From: Chromatiales bacterium 21-64-14
GTDB taxonomy: Bacteria; Pseudomonadota; Gammaproteobacteria; 21-64-14
Reading direction: 5' to 3'
DNA: 64,000 bases
Assembly: GCA_002255365.1 (NCBI GenBank)
Contig: NCBI01000008.1
Span: 18,643-82,642 of the forward strand
Shown piece after piece: positions 43,299 through 52,109 of the stretch. Positions within the stretch are counted from its first letter, which is position 1; every line of letters begins with the position of its first letter. The notes under the pieces are model-generated. The model was not told the origin of the DNA. It worked only from the letters and a program-made list of their open reading frames with translations, and did no database searches. Position numbers and translations under genes: made by a program.

Positions 43299-43961
43299 TC
43301 ACCCGGGCGGACGCAGATGGGCGAACAGGCCGAGACCGATCGACCACAGCCCCAGCACCGCCAGCACGGCACCGGTCCAACGCGGCAACCGTACCGACAG
43401 GCCCGCCAGCCAGTCGAGCGCCGGTCGCGCTCGGTCCCATAACACCGCCAGCACGAGTGGTGCCGACAGGGACAGACCGAACACCGACAGCAGGATGAAT
43501 CCGGTCAGCGGCGAATCGCCGGCGGCCGCCTGCGTGGTGCTGATCCCGAGCAGTACGAAAATCAACGGAACCGCACAGGCCGGCACATTCAATCCGAACA
43601 GGAGTCCGAGCAGGACCGAGCCGCGTGCCCCGGTCTGACGCGACATCAGCGCGCCGAAGCGCATCTTCAGCCAGCGTTCCCGGCGTGTCAGATAGAGGAG
43701 CCCGAGGAGCAGATAGGCGGAGCCCAGCGCGACCCACAGCACGCGCTGCAATCCGAAGAAACGCGTGCCGATCAGTGCCGCGGCCCCGCCCAGCAGCCCG
43801 ATGAGCAGCGCGCGGGTCGCGGTGAAGGTCAGTATCTGCGCAATCCGGCTGCGCATCGGGCGCTGCTCGAGATATTTGACCAGCACCAGATTCGTCCCCA
43901 TGGAGCAGGGTTCGATAAATCCCAGGAGTCCCAGGCCGATCGCCAGCGGTAGCATGTCCAT
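43299..43961 (-). CDS. CcdA/DsbD-like membrane protein
   Basis: 220 residues with six helices. Cys19 (GFIEPCSMGT) and Cys129 (LNVPACAVPL) sit in the proline-containing positions of the CcdA fold that passes reducing equivalents across the membrane. Such proteins beside metal ATPases are sometimes annotated as cytochrome c biogenesis or sulfite exporter TauE-like. A role in keeping periplasmic thiols or a metal site reduced during export is inference. It lies 64 bases upstream of the ATPase gene and 12 bases after the HMA-protein gene, in one operon. Basic loop LTRRERWLKMRFG is cytoplasmic. Confidence 0.82.
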   Translation of the reverse strand: MDMLPLAIGLGLLGFIEPCSMGTNLVLVKYLEQRPMRSRIAQILTFTATRALLIGLLGGAAALIGTRFFGLQRVLWVALGSAYLLLGLLYLTRRERWLKMRFGALMSRQTGARGSVLLGLLFGLNVPACAVPLIFVLLGISTTQAAAGDSPLTGFILLSVFGLSLSAPLVLAVLWDRARPALDWLAGLSVRLPRWTGAVLAVLGLWSIGLGLFAHLRPPG

Positions 43962-43973
43962 GGCCGGTTGCGC

Positions 43974-44192
43974 TCACTGACTGCGGTCAGTGATCCGGTA
44001 GCCCGCCTGCTCGATGGAACTCGCCAGCCGTTCTTCGTCGATGCGTGCCGGATCGAACAGCACGCGCGCGGTGCCGTCCGTGAACGAGACCGAGCAGGTC
44101 CGCACGCCGTCGTTTCGTTCCAGCATGGTTTGGACGATCTGCGCACAGCCAGCGCAGCGCATTCCACGGATTTTGAACGTAGCGGTCTTCAT
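43974..44192 (-). CDS. HMA-domain metallochaperone
   Basis: 72 residues, a single ferredoxin-like HMA fold. Metal site C13-A-G-C16 in RGMRCAGCAQIVQTML, core VSFTDGTARVLFDPARID, and tail IEQAGYRITD. CopZ/MerP-like proteins carry Cu+, Hg2+ or similar to a P-type ATPase; here the ATPase has its own CSLC domain. No signal peptide, so cytoplasmic. GGAGG nine bases upstream. First gene of the operon, with a leader of about 105 bases from the MerR-type promoter. Confidence 0.92.
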   Translation of the reverse strand: MKTATFKIRGMRCAGCAQIVQTMLERNDGVRTCSVSFTDGTARVLFDPARIDEERLASSIEQAGYRITDRSQ

Positions 44193-44304
44193 CGGGGGTA
44201 GCCTCCTGCCCCTGCCGGGGCTGTCCTGCGCCCGCGCTGCCATCCCGTTCGGGGACGGTTGGTGCGGGTCCGCCGCGCGCGATCTTTTACGAGCGACTGA
44301 AGCG

Positions 44305-44335
44305 ATGCTATCCCTGGAGTCGCCTCCAGGCGCAA
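44305..44335 (-). promoter_or_regulatory. MerR-type metal-responsive promoter of the efflux operon
   Basis: On the minus strand, -35 TTGCGC (44330-44335) and -10 TAGCAT (44305-44310) are separated by 19 bases, the over-long spacer typical of MerR-family promoters. A perfect palindrome CTGGAG-N4-CTCCAG (44314-44329) fills it. MerR-type activators bind such palindromes and untwist the spacer when metal binds. The regulator gene is not in this window. The start would be near 44298. Confidence 0.75.
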
Positions 44336-44441
44336 GCGATTTTTTGAGGGACCTGGTTAGCCGGTAAGGCGACCCGCGCTTCCCTTCGGCGTCCGGAGCC
44401 ACTGGGGTGCCGGGCCGGGGCCGGGACGCGGCTTGCTCCTG

Positions 44442-44466
44442 GAGTGCACTCAAAGGATAGAGTGCA
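44442..44466. promoter_or_regulatory. GAGTGCA repeat, operator-like
   Basis: The perfect palindrome GAGTGCACTC (44442-44451) is followed after 8 bases by a further GAGTGCA (44460-44466). Three half-sites on regular spacing suggest a dimer-binding site, between the divergent metal operon and the NHL-repeat gene. Confidence 0.4.
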
Positions 44467-44633
44467 ATTCGAAATCCCCTCGCGGACCTGGTTTCGGGGA
44501 CGCGGGGATCCCAGGGTGCGAATGGCTGCGTGCGACGAGCAGGAGGGCTTGCGATGCAACTCGGTTCTCACGATTTACCCGCGTATCGGCATTGGAACGG
44601 CAGCTGGGGATCATCAGAGGAACCGGAGCGGCG

Positions 44634-45647
44634 GTGGTCCCGGGGCGAGGGGCACCAGTCCTCCGGGCGGCACGCGTGAGCCGCGCCGCCCGGATCGGCT
44701 GGGGGCTCGTTGCGACGCTGGTCGTTCTGGGCGCGATGATCAAACTGGCTTGGTTTCCCGCCCGGGTCGAACCGCCCTATCGTCTGGTGCAGACCTGGGG
44801 TGGGGAGGGCACGGCGCCCGGGCGGTTTCGCAACCCGATCGGGATCGCCTACGGCAGCGGCCGAGTCTACGTGGCCGACTCCCTGAACCATCGGATCCAG
44901 GTTTTCACCCCGGACGGACGTTTCGTGCGCGCGATCTCGGTGCCGGATCAGGGCCGGCCGATGAACATTGCGGTGCATGACGGAAAGGTCTACGCGGCGG
45001 ACTACTGGAACGACGATGTCCTCGTCTTCGGTCGCGACGGTACGCTGGAGCGCACCTTCGGTACTCCGGGTACGGCCGGATCGGCTCCGGGACGGTTCAA
45101 TTCCCCGGCCGGCGTCGCAGTGGGGCCCAAGGGTAACGTCTACGTTGCCGGGTTTTACAACCAGCGCGTGCAGGAGCTGGCCCCCGACGGGCAGTTCATC
45201 CGCCAGTGGGGCCATACGGGCAGGAAGGGCTACGTCGAGTCCGGCTGGTTCAACTACCCGCTCGATGTCGCGGTCGCAGCGGACGGCACCCTGTTCGTCG
45301 CGGACGGCTACAACGACCGTATCCAGGCGTTCGGTCCCGACGGGCGCGTCCTGCGCAAGTGGGGCGGACCGTTCGCGGCCAACATCCGCGGCCCGTTCAA
45401 CGGCTGGTTCCGTACCCCGACGGGCGTTGCGATCGGTCCCCACGGTAACGTCTTCGTCGCCGATCAGGAGAACGACCGCATCCAGAAATTCACGTCGCAG
45501 GGCCGTTTCCTGACCGCCTTTGGCACCGTAAACCGCGGTCCCGGCTATACCGAGACCGCCGTCGCCGTCGCTCCCGACGGCACGGTCTATACCACAAATC
45601 TGATCGGGAACCGTGTGGAACGCTGGCAGCCGGCAGGGCTCAGGTAG
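44634..45647 (+). CDS. NHL-repeat beta-propeller protein, membrane-anchored or exported
   Basis: 337 residues from GTG 44634 (GGAG five bases upstream); GTG 44676 is a shorter alternative. Arg-rich N-terminus, then helix [19 protein letters not shown], then about six NHL repeats ([116 protein letters not shown]). A periplasmic six-bladed propeller is expected, a form used for binding or for some lyases and oxidoreductases. It is divergent from the metal-efflux operon, sharing its 440-base control region. Function unknown. Confidence 0.82.
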   Translation: MVPGRGAPVLRAARVSRAARIGWGLVATLVVLGAMIKLAWFPARVEPPYRLVQTWGGEGTAPGRFRNPIGIAYGSGRVYVADSLNHRIQVFTPDGRFVRAISVPDQGRPMNIAVHDGKVYAADYWNDDVLVFGRDGTLERTFGTPGTAGSAPGRFNSPAGVAVGPKGNVYVAGFYNQRVQELAPDGQFIRQWGHTGRKGYVESGWFNYPLDVAVAADGTLFVADGYNDRIQAFGPDGRVLRKWGGPFAANIRGPFNGWFRTPTGVAIGPHGNVFVADQENDRIQKFTSQGRFLTAFGTVNRGPGYTETAVAVAPDGTVYTTNLIGNRVERWQPAGLR

Positions 45648-45972
45648 GACGCAGCAGGCGCAGCGCAGTACGCCGTATGCAACGGTCCGGTTCACACCCT
45701 CCAACCGCGGGCACGCGCAACTCGTGGAGGAACGAACCGCGCGTCGCAATGTGTTGCGCCCGACGTGGGCTACGCAGGGAAGTCGGGTCCGATCAGCGTC
45801 GGGGACGAGACAGCCCCTGCGTATGGCTCCGCTCCGGGGTCGCCGAAACCAAGACCGCGCGCGTTTGCCGGGGTCCGGGTACGGCCCCGCACGACCCATT
45901 CCCCCGCCGGGTTTTGTGCCAGAATGGGAGGTGACCGGTCCGCAGTGCGGACGGCGCGATGGAGTGCGGGTC
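45648..45972. other. 325-base stretch without gene; palindrome before the DUF4442 gene
   Basis: No credible coding frame. A perfect 15-base palindrome GTCCGCA-G-TGCGGAC (45938-45952) ends 20 bases before the next start codon and could be an operator. Confidence 0.35.
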
Positions 45973-46452
45973 ATGGCGTACGTGAACGCGGCGCCGGGGG
46001 CCACCCTGGCCCGGGCATGGCAGCGGCTGCATCCCCTGCCGGGCGGGCGCTGGCTGTTCAGCCGCCTCCTGGCCCGGGTCAATCCCTACACCGGGAGCAT
46101 CGGGGCCCGGGTGCTGGAGCTGCGGCCCGGCTATGCGCGCGTCGCGCTGCGGGACCGGCGCCGCGTGCGTAATCACCTGGACTCGGTCCACGCCATCGCC
46201 TTGGCCAACCTGGGGGAACTGACGAGCGGGCTCGCCATGCTCGGGGGCTTGGCACCGGGGGTGCGGGGTATCGTCACCGCCTTGTCCATCGAGTACGTGA
46301 AGAAGGCGCGCGGCACTCTGGTGGCCGAGTGCCGCTGCGCGCCGCCCGCCGTGGACGCCGACACCGACTACTTGGTGGAGACGGAAATCCGCGACGGTGC
46401 CGGTGAGCTGGTGGCGCGGACCAGCGCGCGCTGGCGGCTCAGCCCCAGGTGA
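45973..46452 (+). CDS. DUF4442/hotdog-fold thioesterase-like protein
   Basis: 159 residues. Hotdog-fold pattern: [76 protein letters not shown]. The family's conserved HLDSVHA-A---LGE-- stretch near residue 62-78 corresponds to the catalytic helix of PaaI-like thioesterases. It would act on acyl-CoA or similar. ATG 45973 has GGAG nine bases upstream. The next gene starts with GTG overlapping this stop, so both are cotranscribed. Confidence 0.8.
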   Translation: MAYVNAAPGATLARAWQRLHPLPGGRWLFSRLLARVNPYTGSIGARVLELRPGYARVALRDRRRVRNHLDSVHAIALANLGELTSGLAMLGGLAPGVRGIVTALSIEYVKKARGTLVAECRCAPPAVDADTDYLVETEIRDGAGELVARTSARWRLSPR

Positions 46453-47462
46453 ACCACACCCTGTCCCCGGGTCTGGACACCCCCTTCACCCGCCACGCGG
46501 GGGTCCAGGTTCCGCTGATCTGCGGCGCCATGTACCCGTGCAGCAACCCCGAGCTGGTGGCTGCGGTCTCCGAGGCGGGCGGCCTGGGCATCGTGCAGCC
46601 GATCTCTCTCACCTACGTTCACGGCCACGAGTTCCGTGCCGGGCTGCGCCTGATCCGCAGCCTCACCGCGCGCCCCATCGGAATGAACGCATTGATCGAG
46701 CAGTCGTCCAAGTCCTATCGACGGCGTATGGAGCAGTGGGTAGACACGGCATTGGAGGAAGGCGTGCGGTTCTTCGTCACCTCGCTGGGCAATCCGCGCT
46801 GGGTGGTGCAGCGGGTGCATGCCGTGGGCGGCATCGTCTACCACGACGTGACCGAGGCGCGCTGGGCGCGGAAGGGTCTCGACGCCGGGGTGGACGGGCT
46901 GATCGCGGTGAACGAGCGCGCCGGGGGCCACGCCGGCACGCGCACCCCGGTGGCACTGCTGGAGGAATTGCAGGAATTCCGTGTCCCGGTGATCTGTGCC
47001 GGTGGCATCGGCAGCGCGGAGGATTTTGCCGCTGCTCTGCAGACCGGCTACGCCGGCGCTCAGCTCGGTACCCGCTTCATCGCCACCACCGAATGCCGTG
47101 CCGCGGCGCCCTACAAGGAGGCCATCCTGCGCGCTCGTGAGGAGGACATCGTGCTGAGCGAGCGGATCACCGGGGTGCCGGTGGCGGTGATCCGCACCCC
47201 ATATGTGGAACGCACCGGGCTGCGGGCGGGTCCGGCCGCGCGCTGGATGCTGCGCCACCGCCGCACCAAGCACCTGATACGGACCTTGTACGCGCTGCGT
47301 TCCTTGTGGCAACTCAAGCACGCCTCGTTGGACGCGGCCGGCGTCCGCGACTATTGGCAGGCGGGCCGCAGCGTGGGCGGCATCGCATCCATTGAACCGG
47401 CCGGTGCCGTCGTCCGGGAGTTCGCCGCCACGGCGTCGGCATCCAACAGCGGTCGTGGGTAG
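46449..47462 (+). CDS. Nitronate monooxygenase family flavoprotein
   Basis: 337 residues, TIM-barrel FMN protein. Landmarks: [31 protein letters not shown] (N-terminal FMN region), [17 protein letters not shown] near 156 (contains the His/Gly active-site stretch), [38 protein letters not shown] near 180-217 (phosphate-binding GG-G and GTRF). Class I enzymes oxidise toxic nitronates; class II members include enoyl reductases, and the neighbouring acyl-chemistry genes leave that option open. GTG start overlaps the preceding stop by four bases. Confidence 0.85.
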   Translation: MNHTLSPGLDTPFTRHAGVQVPLICGAMYPCSNPELVAAVSEAGGLGIVQPISLTYVHGHEFRAGLRLIRSLTARPIGMNALIEQSSKSYRRRMEQWVDTALEEGVRFFVTSLGNPRWVVQRVHAVGGIVYHDVTEARWARKGLDAGVDGLIAVNERAGGHAGTRTPVALLEELQEFRVPVICAGGIGSAEDFAAALQTGYAGAQLGTRFIATTECRAAAPYKEAILRAREEDIVLSERITGVPVAVIRTPYVERTGLRAGPAARWMLRHRRTKHLIRTLYALRSLWQLKHASLDAAGVRDYWQAGRSVGGIASIEPAGAVVREFAATASASNSGRG

Positions 47463-47469
47463 GGAGCGG

Positions 47470-48333
47470 ATGGAACCCAGCGAGGGCACGTTCCGCGGTG
47501 CCGATGGTGTGGAATTGCACTACCGGCGTTGGCGCCCGGAGGATGCGCGCGCGGTGCTCGTGATCATGCATGGGATCAGCGAGCACTCAGGGCGCTACGC
47601 CAATGTGGTGAACGCCGTGGTGCCCCAGGGCTACGCCGTCTACGGCTTCGATCTGCGCGGCCATGGCCGTTCGCCGGGGCAACGAGGATATATTGAATCC
47701 TGGCGCGAATACCGCGAGGACCTGGCGGCGTTCATCACCCGCATCGCGGAATGGGAACCGCACTTGCCACGTTTCCTGCTGGGCCACAGCATGGGAGGCG
47801 TGATCGCACTGGACTATTGCCTGGAACATCCGCAGGGCGTGAGCGGCGTGATCGCATCCGCCCCGGCCCTGGGGGAGATCCGTCTGCCGCGCGTGCTGTG
47901 GGCACTGGCGCACGTCATGCACCGCTTCTGGCCCCGGTTCTCGGTGCGCCTCCCATTGAGTCCGGCCGACGTGTCCCGGGATCCGGCAGTGATGAGGGAC
48001 ATCGATGCGGATCCGCTGATCCACAGTCAGGGCAGCGCGCGCCTCGGGATCGAACTGCAGCGCGCCGCGCGCCGCGTCCAGGAGCGGGCGCGCGAGTTTC
48101 GGGTACCGTTGCTGATCGTCCACGGCGGCGCGGACCGGCTCGTCCCCCTGGAGGGCAGCCGGCGCTTCATGCGCCACGTGCTGTTCCCCGACAAGGAACT
48201 GCTGGAGTACGCCGGCGGCTACCACGAGTTGTACAACGACATCATCCGGGACCAGGTGCTGGCGGATACGCTCCGGTGGCTGGAGCGCCACCTGCCGGAG
48301 CATGCCGCGCAGCGCGCCGGCCGCGGCGCCTGA
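47470..48333 (+). CDS. Alpha/beta hydrolase, monoacylglycerol-lipase-like
   Basis: 287 residues. Hydrolase_4 type: oxyanion region VIMHGISEHSGRYANVVNAVV, FDLRGHGRSPGQRGYIESWREYREDL, nucleophile elbow GHSMGG (Ser near 113), acid Asp in VHGGADRLVP near 222 and His in GGYHELYND near 254. Closest in pattern to monoacylglycerol lipases and lysophospholipases. GGGAG just before the ATG and only 7 bases after the preceding stop, so part of the same operon as the DUF4442 and nitronate monooxygenase genes. Confidence 0.87.
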   Translation: MEPSEGTFRGADGVELHYRRWRPEDARAVLVIMHGISEHSGRYANVVNAVVPQGYAVYGFDLRGHGRSPGQRGYIESWREYREDLAAFITRIAEWEPHLPRFLLGHSMGGVIALDYCLEHPQGVSGVIASAPALGEIRLPRVLWALAHVMHRFWPRFSVRLPLSPADVSRDPAVMRDIDADPLIHSQGSARLGIELQRAARRVQERAREFRVPLLIVHGGADRLVPLEGSRRFMRHVLFPDKELLEYAGGYHELYNDIIRDQVLADTLRWLERHLPEHAAQRAGRGA

Positions 48334-48365
48334 GCCGCGCCCCGGGGCGCGGCCGTGGAGGGCCC

Positions 48366-48728
48366 ATGGTCTATTCGATGCTAGCGGCAGCGGTGGTGCT
48401 GATGCACGCCGCCTTCGTACTGTTTGCGGTGTTCGGCGGGTTGTGGACCTGGGTGTGGCGCCGCGCCGCGTATCTGCACGTGCCCGCCTTGCTGTGGGCG
48501 GCGTGGGTGGAATTTAGCGGTGCAATCTGCCCCCTGACCTATCTGGAGGTCTGGCTGCGGGAGCGTGCCGGGGAGGCGGGTTACCGGGGCGGGTTCATCG
48601 AACACTATGTGCTGCGCGCGCTGTATCCGCCGGACCTGACCCGTTCCATCCAACTCGGGCTGGGGGCCCTGCTGGTGGTGTTCAATCTGGCGGTCTATTG
48701 GGCCGCGGCGCGGCGCCCACGCCGCTGA
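48366..48728 (+). CDS. DUF2784 membrane protein
   Basis: 120 residues with three or four helices (2-28, 35-55, 95-115). Family pattern: VVLMHAAFVLFAVFGGLWTWVWRRAAYLHVPALLWAAWVEFSGAICPLTYLEVWLRERAGEAGY. The C-P-LT-LE motif after the second helix is the DUF2784 hallmark. GGAGGG ends shortly before ATG 48366. Function unknown; last gene in the lipid/acyl-like operon. Confidence 0.85.
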   Translation: MVYSMLAAAVVLMHAAFVLFAVFGGLWTWVWRRAAYLHVPALLWAAWVEFSGAICPLTYLEVWLRERAGEAGYRGGFIEHYVLRALYPPDLTRSIQLGLGALLVVFNLAVYWAAARRPRR

Positions 48729-48758
48729 GCCCGGACCACTGGTGCGGCGTGGGTGGGC

Positions 48759-49070
48759 TCAGTCGTCGTCATCGAGCTCGGGTGGCCAGCCAAGGGTCCG
48801 CGCCTTTGCGGTGGCCGCGTCGTAGATGCGCCGGTGACGTTCACCCAGTTCCGCCGGCAGCCGGCTGGCCAAATGGCCGTACGGTTCCCAGGCAGTGCTG
48901 ACCTGGTCGTAGAGCGACTGGATCCGCTCGTAGGACCAGCCAGCGCAGGTCTCCCCCTCCGGCAGGATTCCGAACACCCACGCGTCGCGCACGATGGTAC
49001 CCGTGGAGGTCATGCCCCCAAACGAATCGGCGTCGAGGCCCACGTACTTAGCGTCCGGGTTTTTTCTCAC
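48759..49070 (-). CDS. Hypothetical protein, 103 aa
   Basis: Not recognised. Acidic, soluble; GTG start followed by MRKNPDAKYVGLDADSFGGM, then a helix-rich body (YERIQSLYDQVSTAWEPYGHLASRLPAELGERHRRIYDAATAKARTLGWPPEL) ending DDDD. No membrane segment. It begins 40 bases downstream of the metX stop, on the same strand, and so is probably in its transcript. No MetW gene, the common partner of metX, is found here; this protein bears no likeness to MetW. Confidence 0.6.
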   Translation of the reverse strand: MRKNPDAKYVGLDADSFGGMTSTGTIVRDAWVFGILPEGETCAGWSYERIQSLYDQVSTAWEPYGHLASRLPAELGERHRRIYDAATAKARTLGWPPELDDDD

Positions 49071-49110
49071 CGGCGTTCGTTACCCATGGCTTGCATTGCG
49101 CGGGTGCGGC

Positions 49111-50247
49111 TCACAGTTCGGCGAAGAAGCGCGCCATCACCGGCGCGAAGCGTTCGCGGTCCACCAGAAACGCGTCGTGGCCGTGGATGGAGGACAGCGG
49201 CGTGAAGGTGACGTCGCGTCCCTGGGTGTACAGGCTGGCGGCGATCTCTTCCTGTTGCTGCATCGGGAACAGGAAATCGGTCTCGACCCCCACCACCAGG
49301 GTGCGGCGCGCCTGAATCCGGGCCAAGCCCGCCTCCACCGTACCTCCGTGTTCCGCCACATCGAACCAGTCCATGGCGCGGGACAGATAGAGATAGGAAT
49401 TGGCATCGAAGCAGTCTACGAATTTCGTGGCGTTGTGCTCCAAATACGCCTCGATCTCGAACTCCATGGCGAACGGCGCCTGCTCGACGGCGTGGGTCTT
49501 CAGCCGCTCGCGTCCGAAACGCTGCTGCCACTCCACCGCCGAGCGGTACGACATCAACCCCAGTTTGCGTGCCAGGCGCATGCCCTCGCGCGGCCCCTTG
49601 CCGGTCGGATAGAAGCCTTCCTTCCAGGCAGGATCGTTGCGGACGATCTCCCGCTGCAGCGAGCGCAGGCCAATGGCAAACGGCGTCGCGCGGCTGGCGG
49701 CGGAGATGGTGACGAGATTGTCCACCTCCTCCGGGTACTGGATGGCATAGGCCAACGACGCCATGCCGCCCAGAGAGGCGCCCACCACTGCCCGCAGCCG
49801 CTCGACGCCTAGGGCTTGCAGGGCGGCCCGCGCGCTGCTGGTGATGTCTTCCACCGTCAGCTCCGGGAAGTTCAATCGGTAGGGTTCCTTGGTGCGCGGG
49901 TCCAGCGACGCGGGACCGGTAGTGCCGAAGCACCCGCCCAGGGAATTCACACACACTACAAAATAACGCCGGGTGTCGAGAGGGCGCCCGGGACCGATCA
50001 TGTATTCCCACCAGCCGGGCGTTGCGTCTTCGGAAGATGAAGCCGCGTGGGGGCCGGGGGAGAGCCCCGTGAACAGCAGCACGGCGTTGTCGCGCTCCGG
50101 GCTCAAGGTGCCCCAGGTCTCGCAGGCGAGCTGCACCTCGGGCAGGTTGCCGCCGCGCCACAGGCGGAACGGTCCGGGCAGACGCACGATGGCAGCGGAG
50201 CCTGGTGGGGTCTCGTGGAGCGGTACTACATTACCGGCGTTGGACAT
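49111..50247 (-). CDS. metX: Homoserine O-acyltransferase MetX
   Basis: 378 residues. Activates homoserine for methionine synthesis by transferring an acetyl or succinyl group. Alpha/beta-hydrolase fold with the oxyanion and Asn-Gly region FVVCVNSLGGCFGTTGPAS near 92-110, nucleophile elbow GASLGGMAS near 151, catalytic Asp near 310 (VGVETDFLFP) and His near 345-350 (SSIHGHDAF). MetX enzymes of proteobacteria may use succinyl-CoA; the specificity was not resolved. Start ATG 50247; the frame runs upstream to 50340 without family sequence. Confidence 0.92.
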   Translation of the reverse strand: MSNAGNVVPLHETPPGSAAIVRLPGPFRLWRGGNLPEVQLACETWGTLSPERDNAVLLFTGLSPGPHAASSSEDATPGWWEYMIGPGRPLDTRRYFVVCVNSLGGCFGTTGPASLDPRTKEPYRLNFPELTVEDITSSARAALQALGVERLRAVVGASLGGMASLAYAIQYPEEVDNLVTISAASRATPFAIGLRSLQREIVRNDPAWKEGFYPTGKGPREGMRLARKLGLMSYRSAVEWQQRFGRERLKTHAVEQAPFAMEFEIEAYLEHNATKFVDCFDANSYLYLSRAMDWFDVAEHGGTVEAGLARIQARRTLVVGVETDFLFPMQQQEEIAASLYTQGRDVTFTPLSSIHGHDAFLVDRERFAPVMARFFAEL

Positions 50248-50481
50248 AGGGCTGAGTTCCTGCAATCGCGCCCGCGCCCGTTCACCCGGCGCAGGGTGCC
50301 TGTAGCAACGGGACGCCCGGGCTTCCGGAGGTCCTCCCAACGGCGGGGTGTTCCGGGACGGGCCAAACCCGACTAGTACAGTCGGGTATTATGGCAGACC
50401 CGGAAGGGAAAGGGTAGCGTCAAGGGCCGCTGCCCGATGGGTCCCGGGGGGGGCGGCAGGGCGGGAGCGGCGTGGGGCCGC

Positions 50482-50844
50482 TCAGTGGAGCCCGCGCAGC
50501 CAACTCCAAGCGTCCTGGAGTTCGGCTTCCCCGAAGTGCTTGAGTTCCGCCTTGGCAAAGCAGTGATGAATGTCGGGCCACCACTTCTCCCAGGTGCGGT
50601 TCCCGACCACCGCCATACGCTCGATCTTGCCCGCGCGCCGCAGCGTGAATTTCAGGTGCTCCAGCACCGCGCCGGGATGGACACCCTTGAGCCGGTCCAG
50701 ATCCAGCAGCAGGCGGATGCGCCCGGTCTCGTCGATGGCCTGTTCCAGCGAATTGCTCAGTTCCCGGAATTCCTGCTTGGTGATCTGCTCCCCGAGGGAG
50801 TAGCCCAGCACGTTCTCGGTGCTCTCTTCCAACTTGGTGTACAT
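50482..50844 (-). CDS. STAS/SpoIIAA-like small protein
   Basis: 120 residues. SpoIIAA-like (CRAL-TRIO/STAS) fold: GYSLGEQITKQEFRELSNSLEQAIDETGRIRLLLDLDRLKGVHPGAVLEHLKFTLRRAGKIERMAVVGNRTWEKWWPDIHHCF-AKAELKHF. Matches the family of small soluble proteins with the VVGDRxWEKW motif found across proteobacteria. AGGAGG stands six bases before the ATG. Solitary gene; function unknown. Confidence 0.82.
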   Translation of the reverse strand: MYTKLEESTENVLGYSLGEQITKQEFRELSNSLEQAIDETGRIRLLLDLDRLKGVHPGAVLEHLKFTLRRAGKIERMAVVGNRTWEKWWPDIHHCFAKAELKHFGEAELQDAWSWLRGLH

Positions 50845-50926
50845 AACGCCCTCCTGCCCGCGTGATTGCTCACGCAGCTATTTTGGCCCCGCCCCTCCCG
50901 GTTGGGAAGTGTCAAAAGTAGTAGGA

Positions 50927-51064
50927 GGGTCAGGCCTTTACTTTATACCTTCGCGCAACTCGGCCTGTCCCACGGCGCGGATCCCTAGCCTAATCACCCG
51001 GCCGATCCACGTGGGCTGACGGCGCATCCGCTCTACGCCGGGCTATAAAGTAAAGGCCTGACCC
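50927..51064. mobile_element. MITE-like element, intact copy (138 bp)
   Basis: The ends are perfect 21-base inverted repeats (50927-50947 and 51044-51064; outermost bases GGGTCAGGCC, innermost ...TTTATA). No open frame of useful length fits inside and no target-site duplication was found. The core contains CACCCGGCCGATCCAC, which recurs in the decayed copy at 52186-52311. Elements with such ends are usually mobilised in trans by IS200/REP-type transposases; that link is inference. It lies 73 bases ahead of the permease start. Confidence 0.7.
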
Positions 51065-51137
51065 CATCCGTGTGGGATCAGTACAACCCGCCGGTGCGCC
51101 GGGTTGCGGTGTTCCGAATGGCCGTCCAGAATGACCC

Positions 51138-52109
51138 ATGGCCATGGACTTTTCGTTCGGCAGTTTGGCGTTTACGACCGGCCACTATCTGTGGGAATTC
51201 GCGGAGGTGGCGGTATTGGGTTTCTTCGCCGCCGGGCTGTTGCAGGCGGTCGTCCGGCCCGACGCGCTGCGGCGTTTGGTTGGTGGCGGCGCGCTGCGCT
51301 CCAACCTCGCGGGCGCCACGGCGGGCTTCCTCACGCCGCTGTGCTGTTGCACCGCGATACCGACCGCGATCGAATTATATCGCGCGACCGGGCGCCGCGG
51401 ACCCGCGTGCGCATTCCTGATCGCGACCCCGTGGTTCAACTGGTATGGACTGATCGCCCTGGCCGTGTTCCTGGGCTGGCCGCTCGCGGGCGCGATCGCC
51501 GGTTGTGGCGTAATGATCGGAACGATGACTGGCCTGCTGGTGGATCTGCTCGGCAGCCCGGCCCGCAGCGCGGTATCGGCGGCGGTGACCGTGCCGGAAG
51601 TCCCAACCACGCAGGGCTCGGAAACGAGCTGCGGGTGCACTTCGTGCGAGATCCCGCCCCCGGGCGGTACGGAGCGCTGGGTGGATTTCTCGCACCCACG
51701 CGACAAGCTGCGCCAAGCGTTGGGTACCGCCTACGGTTTGCTGCGCGAGCTCGCGCCGTGGATCCTCGCGGGTGCCGTACTCGGCGCGCTGGTCAAGGAG
51801 TTCCTGCCCGCGGATTGGGTCATGCGCTATGGCGCGGGGGCGAGCATCGCTGGCGTGGCCCTCGCGGTGGCAGTTGCGAGCGTCCTTTATACAGACAGCC
51901 TGGGATCACTGCCATGGATCCACGCATTGCAGGTGAAAGGGCTGGGCGCCGGCAACGCAATGCTGCTGCTGGTCGCCGGAGTCGGGACCAACGTCGCGAC
52001 CCTCGGGCCGGTAGGCCGGCGGATGGGAACGCGCACCGCTGTAGTCTACGCGGGCGGCGTCGTTGTCACCGCGGTATTGCTCGCGCTGGTCCTAAATCGG
52101 CTGTTCTGA
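51138..52109 (+). CDS. UPF0718/ArsP-type permease (SO_0444-like metal efflux)
   Basis: 323 residues with about eight helices in two halves joined by a Cys-rich cytoplasmic or periplasmic loop (SETSCGCTSCE, near 155-166). First half: FLTPLCCCTAIPTAIELYRATGRRGPACAFLIATPWFNWYG, the family PLC-C position for metal(loid) or thiol binding. Second half: GAVLGALVKEFLPADWVMRYGAG and LPWIHALQVKGLGAGNAMLLLVAGVGTNVATL. Related proteins export Zn/Cu or organoarsenicals. ATG 51138 or 51144 both fit. The gene is flanked by two copies of the same MITE-like element. Confidence 0.78.
   Translation: MAMDFSFGSLAFTTGHYLWEFAEVAVLGFFAAGLLQAVVRPDALRRLVGGGALRSNLAGATAGFLTPLCCCTAIPTAIELYRATGRRGPACAFLIATPWFNWYGLIALAVFLGWPLAGAIAGCGVMIGTMTGLLVDLLGSPARSAVSAAVTVPEVPTTQGSETSCGCTSCEIPPPGGTERWVDFSHPRDKLRQALGTAYGLLRELAPWILAGAVLGALVKEFLPADWVMRYGAGASIAGVALAVAVASVLYTDSLGSLPWIHALQVKGLGAGNAMLLLVAGVGTNVATLGPVGRRMGTRTAVVYAGGVVVTAVLLALVLNRLF

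Larger units (their letters stand above)
44193..44633. other. Divergent regulatory region of the metal operon and NHL gene
   Basis: Apart from the MerR-type promoter and GAGTGCA repeats, the 440 bases show no credible gene. GC-rich short hairpins lie in the leader of the HMA gene (44193-44298). Confidence 0.4.
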
